A stretch of 64,000 nucleotides of DNA from Scolanthus callimorphus (lineage: Eukaryota > Cnidaria > Anthozoa > Actiniaria > Edwardsiidae), in assembly GCA_033964015.1 (NCBI GenBank), contig CM066915.1, positions 6,435,575 through 6,499,574 of the forward strand, read 5' to 3'. Each line of letters opens with the position of its first letter. Positions within the stretch are counted from its first letter, which is position 1. Shown here piece by piece: positions 45,254 through 55,870 of this stretch. The notes beneath the pieces were generated by a model. The model ran no database searches. It saw only the letters and a list, made by a program, of their open reading frames with translations, and was not told where the DNA came from. Both the position numbers and the translations under genes were made by a program.

Positions 45254-45317
45254 GCTATGTATATGCAAGACCGGTTTCGAGCCCTGGATAAGGCGCTCTT
45301 CTTCAGTTGCGTATAGC
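45254..45317 (-). ncRNA. Hammerhead ribozyme, type I, minus strand
   Basis: Reading the minus strand: stem I outer GCTAT/ATAGC and inner GCAA/TTGC helices with an internal loop; CTGAAGA core; an extra A; stem II GAGC...GCTC; GAAA; a short self-complementary stem III (ACCGGT); C at the cleavage position. All conserved core bases are present. An extra A between the core A9 and stem II is known in natural hammerheads. The short stem III suggests a dimeric active form. Confidence 0.85.
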
Positions 45318-45746
45318 TTTGAGTCAGAGCACTCGCAGGATGCAAGATGCAAAGACTAAACACTCGTTGAGGCAACCGGGTTTTGTTCGAGCAGTTTCAT
45401 TGAATCTTATTGGCTGGTGAAACTTGGCGCTGATTGGACGGGAAGTTAATTTATGCGTATATACGCACATTTCGATCCGCGTCGGTTCAAGCTCAAGTTT
45501 TAGGAGCACAGATCAGAAGTTTTTTTACAAGTTGTAAAAATATCTAAGCTCCTCAAACAGCATTGTAGATTCAGTATTTAGATGTTAATTATGTTGTCTC
45601 TTATAACAATGGTGACTGGAAACTAACAGACAAGTAAATGACTTCTGAACGGAATAAACACCGGCCGCGGTTCCGATGAAATCCCGCACAGGGAAACAAT
45701 TTACTGCTGAGTTACAAGTCAACCCGATAAGAAATCAGGGAACATC

Positions 45747-45963
45747 TCGTTCGTTTCTGCTCTAAAGAGAAGCCGTTGTGCGTGTGTGAACAATATAGGA
45801 TAAGGAGTTTTTAAAAAGTCCTTTTAGGGATTTGTTCACGATTGCACGTGGCTTTCTCGTTCGCTTCTGCTCTCAATGAAATCCGTTGTCTATGTGTGAA
45901 CAATATAAAATAAGGAGTTAAAAAAAGTCCTTCTAAGAGTTTGTTCACGATTGCGTGTGGCTT
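45747..45963. repeat. Tandem duplication, about 110-bp unit
   Basis: ctcgttcgtttctgctct...gtgtgaacaatata..ataaggag...tttgttcacgattgc.cgtggcttt occurs twice, back to back. Confidence 0.85.
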
Positions 45964-46120
45964 TCAAAGGCAAATGCAAGGTGTCGGTTGTTATTGGAAA
46001 TTCATAAGACTGTCCTTTGGGTGTTTTCAATAAATGGATGTGCTAAAGAGCTCATGTTGAGGGCGAAAACACTTGGCACAGTGTAAAATAACCAATGTAT
46101 CGGTTTGTGTTCAGCAGTTG

Positions 46121-46200
46121 GTCGATACTGAAGTTTACAAAGGTTCTCGATTTGCAACCTCTAAGGTTCTTGATATCACAACACACTTCAAGCCCACCGA
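46121..46200 (+). repeat. Copy of reverse transcriptase coding segment in the leader
   Basis: gatactgaagtttacaaagg through cacttcaagcccaccga matches 48496-48569 with one or two changes, in the same orientation. It lies upstream of the element's own start codon. Confidence 0.9.
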
Positions 46201-46364
46201 TGCTCGAACCCACAATGGAAGATGCGCAGATCCAGTTACCGCCAACGCGGATCTAGTTGCCGCTTCATTAGAATGTTGTGAATAGGCTAATTTGCATGTT
46301 AAGACAACCAATCAGAAATCAGTTGGTTCTGCATAAAAGCAGCAAGTTTCCCAGTGGAAAATCA

Positions 46365-46433
46365 GAGCATTACTGAGCGACTGAAGAAGAACACCTAATC
46401 AGTGTTCGAAACTAGTCTCGCTACACGAAGCTC
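46365..46433 (+). ncRNA. Hammerhead ribozyme, type I, plus strand
   Basis: Stem I outer GAGC/GCTC (46365-46368, 46430-46433) and inner AGCGA/TCGCT; CTGAAGA (46381-46387); extra A; stem II GAACAC/GTGTTC (46389-46394, 46402-46407) with a 7-nt loop; GAAA (46408-46411); palindromic stem III ACTAGT; C at 46417 as the cleavage site. It lies 30 nt upstream of the reverse transcriptase ATG, so cleavage would set the RNA's 5' end just before the coding region. Confidence 0.87.
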
Positions 46434-46462
46434 AACCTGCATAGCCAGTTCTTTTTAGAACT

Positions 46463-49011
46463 ATGGATAACATATCTTCCGAACTCAATAATTCTACGGA
46501 TGACCTTGAGCTAGGTAGAGTGTTAGAGGAAATGTCATGCAAACAACCACCTAAGATCTCACCGATCAAAGGTTCACCGGTCAAGAAGCGCAAGCGATCT
46601 GACACCACCGATGAGAGCATACCGCCCTCACAGCCCTCGCCAAAGCGTCGCAGAGCCGACCAACCAGAGGGTACCAAACACGCCAGAAACCGCCTATCCG
46701 CCCTACAGACCAGACGAGCCAAAACGAAAAAGTCCCTAGCGACCCTCAGAGAGTTCACCCAAAGGAAGACCTGCCCCATAGGCCTTCAATACAGACCGAA
46801 CCCTCATATACGGACCTCGCCAGACTTCAACAATAATGTACGTGAGATATGTGCAAGGGCCCAGATGGACCTCCTCAAAGTTATGATCGAGCAACAGACC
46901 AAAAATCTGGCCGAGGACGAGAAATCCATCGCTGATTTACAGTCCCAATTCCCGAAAGCCGATCACCACAACTTCAAAGCACCGAGGAAGTCACAACCAG
47001 TGCCTAAGCCTAACACAGAGGCAGAACTAAGGACTATCAAGAAACAGTTCGCAGAACTACAGAACTATGTAAAGTCCCTAGGAGTCCTTAATGTAAATAA
47101 ACAACGAGATTCATCTTACAAACGTGTCAGTTTCACTTCTCATGCACACTTATATTACCAAGCGCGTGCCCCTAATAGAAACTGCAAACGATCCATCCGC
47201 CGCCTAGACCTCGCAAACAAACGAGCCACCGACGAAGCATATATATACAACGCTTCCAGTCGGGCTCTTACTGATAGCGAAGTTAGTCTTTTAGCGAAAG
47301 GGTTGAAATTCATCCCTACTCCTAAAGCGCGGAATAACAAAACTGTTTTGACAAAGTCCTTACTTAAGGACTTCGATGCCTACGCTCGCCGAATGCGCTT
47401 GCGCTTCATGTTTGGAGATACTCCGTCGAAACCGCTACACAGATTTTATGTAAAATCAAACTGGAAACCTCCGTTTTCACAGTCTGTAGCACTTGAACAG
47501 TATCTAGACGACACCCGCACTGAATTAGCAAATCTAGAAGTTTGTCACTTTGCGGACAATATAGTCCCACAAGAACGACAAGCACTCGAAACGCTAAAGC
47601 GCGATAAAGGTATCATTTTGAAAAAAGCAGATAAAGGAACTACTACAGTCATTATGGATACTAGCTGTAAAATCGAAGAGGCGACATCACAGCTCCTAGA
47701 TGAGCAGTTCTATCGACCTCTCGAGGCCCCTATGGTATCCCAAACAAAAGTCAAAGTGTGTAAAATAGTCTCCAAACTATTTCGCAACAAACACATTGAC
47801 AAAATGACTTTTAAGTGGTTAAATGAAGGATCTGAGAATCCCCGTATACCAGAATTCTACACGCTCACTAAAATTCACAAGAAAGTACCAGTGGGCAGAC
47901 CTATTATTTCTGGCAGCGGTGGTCCAACAGAACGAATCTCAGCGTTTGTTGACTCACTTTTGCAACCCATTGCAAAGACTAAAGAGTCTTACATAAAGGA
48001 CACAAACGACTTTATTAACTTCATAGAGAAAACACAAATTCCAGACAACGCCTTACTGGCTAGCATTGATGTTAGTTCACTGTACACTAACATACCACAA
48101 GGCGAGTCGATTGATATTGTTTGCCATAATTACGAGGAGTACTACAAAGCCAAAGTCCCTATCCCAACAGCGGATCTAGGGTACTGTTGGAGCTTATACT
48201 AACAGAAAACTCCTTTTCATTCAACGGCAAACATTTCCTTCAAATAAGAGGCGTAGCAATGGGCACGAAAACGGCAGTATCTCTAGCAAACATTTTTATG
48301 TCGCATATAGAGAGTCAGCTATTGGAAGCTAGCCCATACAAACCCCTAGTCTGGAAACGCTTTATCGATGATATATTCTCGTTGTGGTCACTCGACGAAA
48401 AACAAGTCTATGACTTCGTTACATTCGCAAACTCATTCCACAACACGATTAAATTCACATGTGAATTATCATCAGAGCGGGTTGTTTTTCTCGATACTGA
48501 AGTTTACAAAGGTTCTCGATTTGCAACCTCTAAGGTTCTTCATATCACAACACACTTCAAGCCCACCGAAACGTTCCAGTACACTCATTTCTCCTCTTGC
48601 CATCCTTTCAACTGTAAGAAAGGTTTCGTGAAAGGAGAATCACTCCGATTACTGCGAACAAATTCCGATGAAAACAACTTCAAAGATAAGTTACAGGATT
48701 TCAAAGCGCGCCTCATTAAGAGAGGCTACCCAGAAACATTTGTAACCACTATCTTGTCAGAAGTTAAATTCTCGGACAGAAACAAAGCGCTTGAATCTAA
48801 AAAACGGATATCAAAGGAAATTTTGCCGTTTGTCACAACATACAACCCGGCAGTTCCTAACCTTAAACGAGTCCTTATGAAACATTGGCACACAATTAAA
48901 GGGCAACCTAGACTTGCTAAAATCTTTGCAGATGAACCATTCATTTCATTCCGAAAGGGGAAATCACTCAAGGACACCTTAGTCCGCGCCAAAATCCCCA
49001 CCAGAGAATGA
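46463..49011 (+). CDS. Penelope-like reverse transcriptase, frameshifted, no nuclease tail
   Basis: The ATG at 46463 opens 579 codons; a single-base shift near 48185 moves to a second frame that ends at 49011 (about 274 codons). The N-terminus is acidic, then basic with a nuclear-localisation-like PVKKRKR. Reverse transcriptase motifs run in order: KKADKGTTTVI (about 388), PEFYTLTKIHK...GRPIISG, motif A ASIDVSSLYTNIP (about 535-547), motif B GVAMGTKTAVSLANIF, catalytic FIDDIF and VVFLDTEVYK. The protein stops after KSLKDTLVRAKIP, just where endonuclease-bearing relatives continue into the CxC knuckle and GIY-YIG domain, so this is an endonuclease-lacking or truncated form. Such tails occur as separate fragments at 1902 and 18562. 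The single frameshift makes this copy nonfunctional unless bypassed. Confidence 0.85.
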
Positions 49012-49730
49012 AAATCTATGAGTTGTCTCAATTCAAAGTGCTTAATCTATAAGATGAACCACTACGTTTCCATTCCGCAAGGGGAAATCATTCTAGGACA
49101 CTTTAGTCCGCGCCAAAATCCCCGCCAGAGAATGAAAACATCGGTAAAGAAATATCAATGAGTAGATGGTGTGGACTTTGCAACTTTATTTAAAAAACCT
49201 TGATTACCTATACTAATCCTGTAATTTCAAAGCTTTCGGTCATTGTTCCTCTTTTTTCAGTTTTTACAAAACAACCGTTAAGCTCATTTCTGCAACTCAT
49301 CTGATGTGTGTCTGTACAATATATTATGTTCACTAATTTCAGTTTCAATAGCAAGGACAATGAGGGTATCAATAGGAAGTCCTAAGCCTTAATAGAAGCC
49401 ATTCACATCTTCTCAGAGGTACGTTTTACTGTACAACTATTGAATAAGCAGTGGTCACACACTGAACCTATTACACATAACACTTTGGTACCTCTATCAA
49501 GTGGCCAGAATAGAGCGTTGGCCGCTTAGAGTGCTACTGAAACAAATTATTTATCTATTCCATTTCTGTCGAACCCAAACGAGCTTGATGAAAGAAGAAA
49601 AATGATGTTTTCCACAATTTGATATCGTTCTTGGTTACAGAGGTATTGAGGTTTGAAAATTATGCTAATTAGCAGATGTGTGACGTTACAAGGTTGAGAA
49701 AGGTAAATCTTTGGAAAATAAATATATGTT

Positions 49731-49850
49731 ATTTACCGGCTGGGAGGTCCGGATCGTGAAATACCGTGACCGAGGTCTTGAAAATACTGACCGAAGTCGA
49801 AGTCGAAGTATTTCACGATCCGGACCGACCTTTAGCCGGTAAATAATATA
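49731..49850. repeat. Foldback MITE
   Basis: ttatttaccggctgggaggtccggatcgtgaaat-type left arm pairs with atttcacgatccggaccgac and agccggtaaataa on the right. The centre is tandem gaagtc. No ORF. Confidence 0.8.
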
Positions 49851-50104
49851 TTATTTTTTTCGTTGAGAAATTTATATGAGAAAGGCTCTCACAAATTCGA
49901 TGTAAAATTATTTTATTCGCATGCGCGCGCTTCAAAAGCCATGCAACTTTTTTCTATCATGTCCAACCCATATTTGGTAATGGTACTGACCATATTTGTA
50001 ATCCATGACTGACAAAAGCAAACGTCACGTACAGTTGAATGAACTTTTCAAAAAAGAAAATTCGATCAAAGCATGGATCGTAGAAATCAAAGTCACTGTT
50101 CTAG

Positions 50105-51532
50105 CTAAGAAACAATGCCCAAATCAGATGTATACAAGCTAGAAATGTTCGCCATTAGGAAAAGAAACGTCTCACTCCAAATCAGATTCTTCGTGAAAAG
50201 CAACACGCTTTCTTTTGCTTTTACACTGAAGCACGTTGTGGTACTGGCAGTTGGAGCAACGAAGCTGAAATGGAATGTGCAGCCCTCAAACTTTCCGATG
50301 TTGGCACCTGAAAACAGCCCAGTGACTGTTGTACTTGCAGATTCACGGTAGTTGAAGCTTGTGGTGGACTGAACAGCCAGACTTTGGGCTGCTGTTGATC
50401 TTGAAAGAACATTTGACATTTTCCTTTGATGGACGGCTGACGCGGCTTTGTACGAATCCAGACTCTTGAGGTTTTTATGACCACTCAGTTGAGCTACATA
50501 ATTCTCAGGAATGTCGGCGTCGATGAGGCGGGAAATGCAGGTTTTTCTGACGGAATGATTTGTTACGTTTCCTGGCAGACCTGCGGCTTTGGCGGCATTT
50601 ACTAGGAACTTTCCGATGGAGTTTTTCCCAGAGGGCCATTGGTGTACCAGATCTGTGAATCCGGCTTTCGCTTGTTATTGATCGTCAGAAAAAAGGGAGT
50701 CTCTGGATCCTTTGTTGCATCCGGTCTGTGACTTGCAAAGGCTTTGTAGATCTCTACAGGACAACGGCGATTCCCAGTTGCTTGCGCTTTGTGGTAAAAA
50801 GCACGCTGGTGACGTTCGTTCGTGTGTTGCTCCATCGCTCCGCTCGCCACACAAGAACTTCCTCTCCTGTTTCTGCTTCAGCCTCAAGAGCGACGTCTCC
50901 ACACTTTAGTTTCCTGGATTCATCCCGGGCCCTGAAACCAAAGTGAAGAGCCAAAACCCACCAGAGGGTTCGCTGCAGAACTTCGGCTTCGTGAGTGCCG
51001 AAAAGGCCCTTGTCAAACAGCAAATCTTCCTCGTCTTCCGCCAAGGCTCTTGCTGCTTGTGGACGGTTTCCCTTTGCAAAAACCTCAACCAGCTGCTTTT
51101 TTCAAGCCACCAGGACCTCTCTTGACTTGATAAACTCGGGATCTTTGAAAAGATTGATACTTGACCCACAATAATTCAGCTTTCGCTGGATGCTTCGTTG
51201 GAATGAGGTGAGAGGACGGCTCGTATACGTCGCCATTTTTTTTTTTTTTCACTGACATGAAAAATTTCCAAAGCAGCATGTTCAGTTCTTCAGCAGGTCT
51301 TTCAAGTTTTCTGGCTTCATTGACACTTTCACAGAATTTCTGTCAAACATTTACATCGTAGGTGGTCTTCTTTATTGTATTTTCTGCTCTCTGGCCATCG
51401 ATAAATTCTTGAACATCTTGTGCATTGGCCGATTGCACTTTTTTGTTTTCTCCACGATTTTCCTTTGAATTGTCGGCCTGAGGATAGTAAAATTCGCTTT
51501 CGCTATGAGAGCTATCGTTCTCCCATTCCATT
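50105..51532 (-). pseudogene. Crypton-type tyrosine recombinase, decayed
   Basis: On the minus strand from ATG 51532: an acidic N-terminus (DSSHSESEFYYP), an N-terminal domain (FCESVNEARKLE, KKKNGDVYEPSS), then WWVLALHFGFRARDESRKL (catalytic Arg region), NHSVRKTCISRLIDADIPE (H-x-x-R), YVAQLSGHKNLKSLDSYK (the His-Lys and nucleophile Tyr). This order fits the recombinase shared by Cryptons and DUF3504-type vertebrate proteins. The frame is broken several times (a stop after TTYDVNV near 51343, shifts near 51180, 50940, 50760 and 50600), so it is inactive. No YR-retrotransposon reverse transcriptase lies nearby, which favours Crypton over DIRS. Confidence 0.8.
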
Positions 51533-52174
51533 TTGTACAAAACAATGTTTTTGTAATGATATGAGTTCAAATAAATTATGTTATAAAATGTTGCAAAACA
51601 TTGAAAGTTGTTGTTTGTTTTGAATGAGAGCAAGAAGCGGGCCGGATCGGGGTCCGGATCGTAGGATTCCGGCCTGCTCGCGAGCCAATCACAGCGCACG
51701 ATTTGATGGATACCGGACCGCGAAAAAAATAAAATATAGATTTCTCAGCACTTTTTTGCGTACGCTCTTGAAACTGTCCACAATGATAGATCATGGTGTG
51801 ATATCAAAAGACATCAAAGCTATATAATGATGTAACTTTATGACAGGAACTTTAGATTGGCCGTCCAACATCTAGTCCTCAGACACAGAAATGAGATTTT
51901 CTTCATTTTATAGCCTGTTTCCATGGCAACACCATTGTATGTCTAATGATATGTATTACACTATCATTTTGGAAAGTTTTAAAACTCTTATATCAAAAGC
52001 ATGCTGGGCATTTCCTAATTTCTTTGTTATTACCAAGTTTTAAACTGAATCTAACTATCCCAAACATAATTATACATAAAACATTGTTGGCCTCTTTTGC
52101 CTTAGTCTTGTTGTGACGTCATTTTTTGCTCATTTGCATAAGTAAATATATTGAATATCTCTGTAACTAAAAGA
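51533..52174. other. Intergenic DNA
   Basis: Nothing recognised except the region around the Crypton 5' end. Confidence 0.45.
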
Positions 52175-54087
52175 GCTATGAACGCGAAATAAACGACATT
52201 CTTCCTTATTTTGAATGTGCAATCAAATAAACCATTAAAATTTCAACCTTGAGTGGCACTTTAATAAAGGTACCCTAATTAATTAGTAGATTATGCCACA
52301 GCTGGCAATCAAGGACTACAATAGTTTTATCTTAACTATTAAGCTGCTATGTGGGTCCACTTCAAGACCAAGAAGAGGACTAGTAAGAGGACCGAGGAGA
52401 AGAAGACAGATTATTTAAGGGAACAGCGGAGACGGAGCAGGTTCAATATTGTAAGTGAATCTTCGTATCATTTAGTTTTTATTGTACTTTATGCATTGCC
52501 AAAATATATATTTTATTATCATTATTTCTGATTATTTCTGATCAAAATTTCTGATATTTTTTCGTTGTCGCTATTTTCCTATAGAAACACCAACAAAGAG
52601 AAAAGATGCTAGAGGAAACCTCGGCGTTAAACGAGGAACTGATACAGAACGCTATGAACGCGAAATAAACGACATTCTTCCTTATTTTGAATGTCCAATC
52701 AAATAAACCATTAAAATTTCAGCCTTGAGTGGCACTTTAATAAAGGTACCCTAATTAATTAGTAGATTATGCCACAGCTGGCAATCAAGGACTACAATAG
52801 TTTTATCTTAACTATTTAGCTGCTATGTGGGTCCACTTTAAGACTAGGGGTGTGTTTTCACTGACGCTTTTTTTAGCTTAACATTCCTCAAGCCGAGTTA
52901 TTTGCAGAGAGCGTTAAGCTGCTTAAGGTTTGAGACCGTTTTCACTAAGGAGTTTGTTTGTCATTTGAGACGAATTCAGGCCTTGACAGCAAAATGTTTG
53001 AGCGGAAGGATGGCAAACCGAAGGCTCGTTTGCAGTTCTTTACTCTTTATTATCGCTTCTATGCAGCTCGTCGACGGCGGAGATTTTTAGATTTTTAGAA
53101 CGGTCCAGAATCCTGTCCATGCCGGGGCCAAAGGAGGATAATTCAATCGTTCGTGGCATTTTATTTAGAAAGAGCAAGACCAGACCGCGGAACTAAAGCA
53201 AATTGTTGCTATTCACGATGTTTAACTCACTGCTCAATGATGCCATATGGAAACAACATTTCCGTATTAGCCGTGGTACGTTCATGTTTTTTTGCGATTT
53301 GGAACAGCGATTTGGTCCGTCCTAGACTCACAAGTCAAGATACACGGTTCGAGAGAAGCTGTGACGGTGAGAAAAGCGAGTGCAGTCAAGAAGTGAATTT
53401 GCCGCTAAAAAACGAAGCGATCTGGCCGTCATGAGTTGCGAGTGTCAGGTTGACATATCTCAATTAAAATGGGCCCTTATGATTGGATAGCTGCACTTAG
53501 TTTTAGCTTAAGCCTGCTCTGGAGGTAGTTTAACATTCCAGCATTTCGCCCCTACAAATCTATTGTCTGACTAATTTTCTGGAATGTTAAGTGAGATCGC
53601 AAAATACTGTTTTCACTTAACTTCCGCTCCATTCTCGCTGAGCGGCCTAAAATCTCGCCAGTGAAAACACATCCTAAGAAAAGGACTAGTAAGAGGACCG
53701 AGGAGAAGAAGACAGATTATTTAAGGGAACAGCGGAGACGGAGCAGGTTCAATATTGTAAGTGAATCTTGGTATCATTTAGTTTTATTGTACTTTATGCA
53801 TCGCCAAAATATATATTTTATTATCATTATTTCTGATTATTTCTGATCAAAATTTCTGATATTTTTTCGTTGTCGCTATTTTCCTATAGAAACGCCAACA
53901 AAGAGAAAAGATGCTAGAGGAAACCTCGGCGTTAAACGAGGAACTGAAACAGAAATATAGGGGAATGTGTAGGAACCAATACATGTCATCAGATAAGAGC
54001 ATGAGTTACCAGGAAGAGGTTAATTCAGATGGTGATCAGATAATAAAGCCCAAAAGACTAATGAACAAACCTCGGACCCGAATGTAA
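52175..54087 (+). pseudogene. Duplicated exon pair for a basic, leucine-rich (bZIP-like) segment
   Basis: A 476-bp unit (52175-52650) is repeated from 52651. Each unit has an exon (52344-52450; 53679-53756) and, after a GTAAGT intron, a second exon (52585-52650, truncated by the duplication; 53890-54087, complete with TAA). The spliced product reads KKTDYLREQRRRSRFNI then KRQQREKMLEETSALNEEL and on to NKPRTRM: a basic run followed by spaced leucines, reminiscent of a bZIP but lacking the usual Asn-Ala pair, so the class is uncertain. The first exon (VHFKTKKR) matches the start of the last exon of the 61074 gene (VHFRTKKRSY), so these are duplicated 3' exons of a paralogue whose 5' part is missing. 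Confidence 0.6.
52847..53673. mobile_element. 827-bp TIR element with CTA duplication
   Basis: GGGGTGTGTTTTCACTG and the inverted CAGTGAAAACACATC ends are flanked by CTA (52844-52846, 53674-53676). The first duplicated unit shows the empty site. The interior has cttaacattcc repeats. It fits a Harbinger-type 3-bp duplication. No coding capacity. Confidence 0.8.
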
Positions 54088-54807
54088 TCGAATGATAAAT
54101 GTTATAGACCGGAAAATAGAGAAGCGCAAAACCCCGAAAGGTCTATGACAATCTCGAGGGAGCAGGGCGATGTGTCAGTTAGACCAGCACCTGCAGGTGC
54201 CCCATCGTGGGCATCGAATTAATGCAATTTAGTGCATTATAATAGAGCTTGACCAAGATTATTGTTTCAAGTATATATAAAGCGGACATTTCCAGCACGA
54301 AGTTTTGTTGGAATGCTTTGGAAAGATATGCTCAACGAAACTGCCAACATTACAACTTGGTTTTCATTGAAAATTTGAAAATTTTCCTGTAGGAATTCCA
54401 ATATATTTGCAATGTCCCTCCACTGGTAGTATATATTGGCAATGCGAAACGTTTTTCCAGTGACTTCAGTTACGATGAGCCGCGGTTGATAGCAGCGCGT
54501 TTTATAAAGATGATTCTTGTTTCCAGAGGTTTTGATACTAATAACATGTTACTATTATAGACTTTTTTATTCGGACAAATTAAAATACTTTTGATGATTT
54601 TTAATACAGGTTAACATCTTCTAGGGCGGTCAGCGGTCAGCGAGCAACATGGCCGCACTTTTCTGGGCTTAGTACAAATCTAATCTAGAGGAATGCTGAA
54701 TCGAGATAAATCAAAGCCATCCGCATTCTAAATCACAAACAAGCTATCATTGCTAAAAGATGAGGACCTTTTGAATGAAAATATTCTATAATCAACGCAG
54801 ATGAACG

Positions 54808-55665
54808 ATGTCTTTGTCGAAGAAACATCGCCTCGACTCGCCACCGAAGCGATCTACTACAACTAAGAAAATCGACACTAAAGCTACCCCGTCGAAGCCA
54901 AGATTCGCAATGTCGACTGGTATAAATGAAACTTTTGAAGAAGATAAGGCACTGGATTTCGTTGATAAGCTCTGGCCACTTCTAGAAGCTCGTATGGATT
55001 CCTGGCTCGACAATAAACTCAAAACTATCGTAGACACTGTAGTACAAGAGTCTGTACAGAGCCTAGTCTCTTCTGATATCTTCAAATCCCAACTAAAGGA
55101 ATCTATTGGCTTTGACCTGGCTGAATTTAGAGACGAAGCTAATAGAACACGCGAGGATGTGAACGAGCTCAAGTTGGAGTTAGAGAAGATGAAAGAAAAA
55201 CAAGATGATCTGGAACAGTATTCTCGCCGTAATAACATCAGAATTGGAGGTATCCCGGAGAATGAGACAGAAATCACTGATGAGGTGGTTATGAACATAC
55301 TTAAGAAAGAACTTGACACTGTAATTACCCCGCAGGACATATGTCGATCTCACCGTGTTGGTAAAAAGGGGGTCAAGCCACGAAATATAATTGTAAAGTT
55401 GACCAAACACAACACCAAAGTCCAAATCCTAAAGAAGCGCTCTGTATTAAAGGTAAAGAAATCTAATATCTTCATTAATGAAGATATCACAAAGCACAGA
55501 ATTGATATTCTAAAGTTCTTGAAGACTAATGGTAAGGATATCATCTCTAAAACATGGACCATAGATGGAGTGGTGTTCATGAGGTTCAGCGTGGACGAGG
55601 ATTTATTCAAATCAGTAACTACGTTACACGAGTGTAAAAAAACTATTGAAAAAGTTCTCGGATAA
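54808..55665 (+). CDS. LINE ORF1 protein (RNA-binding, coiled coil)
   Basis: ATG 54808, 285 codons, intact. A basic N-terminus (KKHRLDSPPKRS), a helical acidic region, a coiled coil (about 110-140, REDVNELKLELEKMKEKQDD), then EQYSRRNNIRIGGIPE and a C-terminal domain (ICRSHRVGKKG, RNIIVKLTKHNTKVQILKK). This is the layout of ORF1p of L1/CR1/L2-type elements: trimerising coiled coil, RRM-like and C-terminal domains that bind element RNA as a chaperone. It lies 205 bp upstream of ORF2 and shares its transcript. Its frame is better kept than that of ORF2. Confidence 0.85.
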   Translation: MSLSKKHRLDSPPKRSTTTKKIDTKATPSKPRFAMSTGINETFEEDKALDFVDKLWPLLEARMDSWLDNKLKTIVDTVVQESVQSLVSSDIFKSQLKESIGFDLAEFRDEANRTREDVNELKLELEKMKEKQDDLEQYSRRNNIRIGGIPENETEITDEVVMNILKKELDTVITPQDICRSHRVGKKGVKPRNIIVKLTKHNTKVQILKKRSVLKVKKSNIFINEDITKHRIDILKFLKTNGKDIISKTWTIDGVVFMRFSVDEDLFKSVTTLHECKKTIEKVLG

Positions 55666-55870
55666 CACCCTATTATTATCTTCTGTAGCTTGATAGCTAA
55701 TACCTTTGCATATACATATTGATAAGTGTATTTGTAAATTTATAGGAAGGCAACCAAATTATATAACTGCAAAAATGTTTTGCCTCTTAGAGCAGCTGCA
55801 TTTTGATACACTAAAGTTTTTTTTTTTTACTTCTGATACTTTTACTTTTGTATATATTAGAAATTAACTT

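Larger units (their letters stand above)
45032..49201 (+). mobile_element. Penelope-like retroelement with inverted ends and two hammerheads
   Basis: The outer ends are inverted: 45032-45083 against 49150-49201 (aaagttgcaaagtccacacc against ggtgtggactttgcaacttt). Inside, in order: a minus-strand hammerhead, two tandem duplications, an 80-bp piece of its own coding region (46121-46200), a plus-strand hammerhead, the reverse transcriptase frame (46463-49011, one frameshift), and a duplicated 3' segment (48928-49016 and 49055-49140, gtccgcgccaaaatcccc). Mixed direct and inverted terminal structures are usual in Penelope-like elements. Confidence 0.8.

Noticed and set aside
50105..51240. DIRS or Ngaro retrotransposon recombinase
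   Set aside because: No reverse transcriptase, RNase H or split direct repeats nearby; motifs fit Crypton/DUF3504 better.
54792..55340. 182-codon Ser-rich ORF antisense to LINE ORF1
   Set aside because: Serine-rich shadow of the charged ORF1 frame; no independent evidence.
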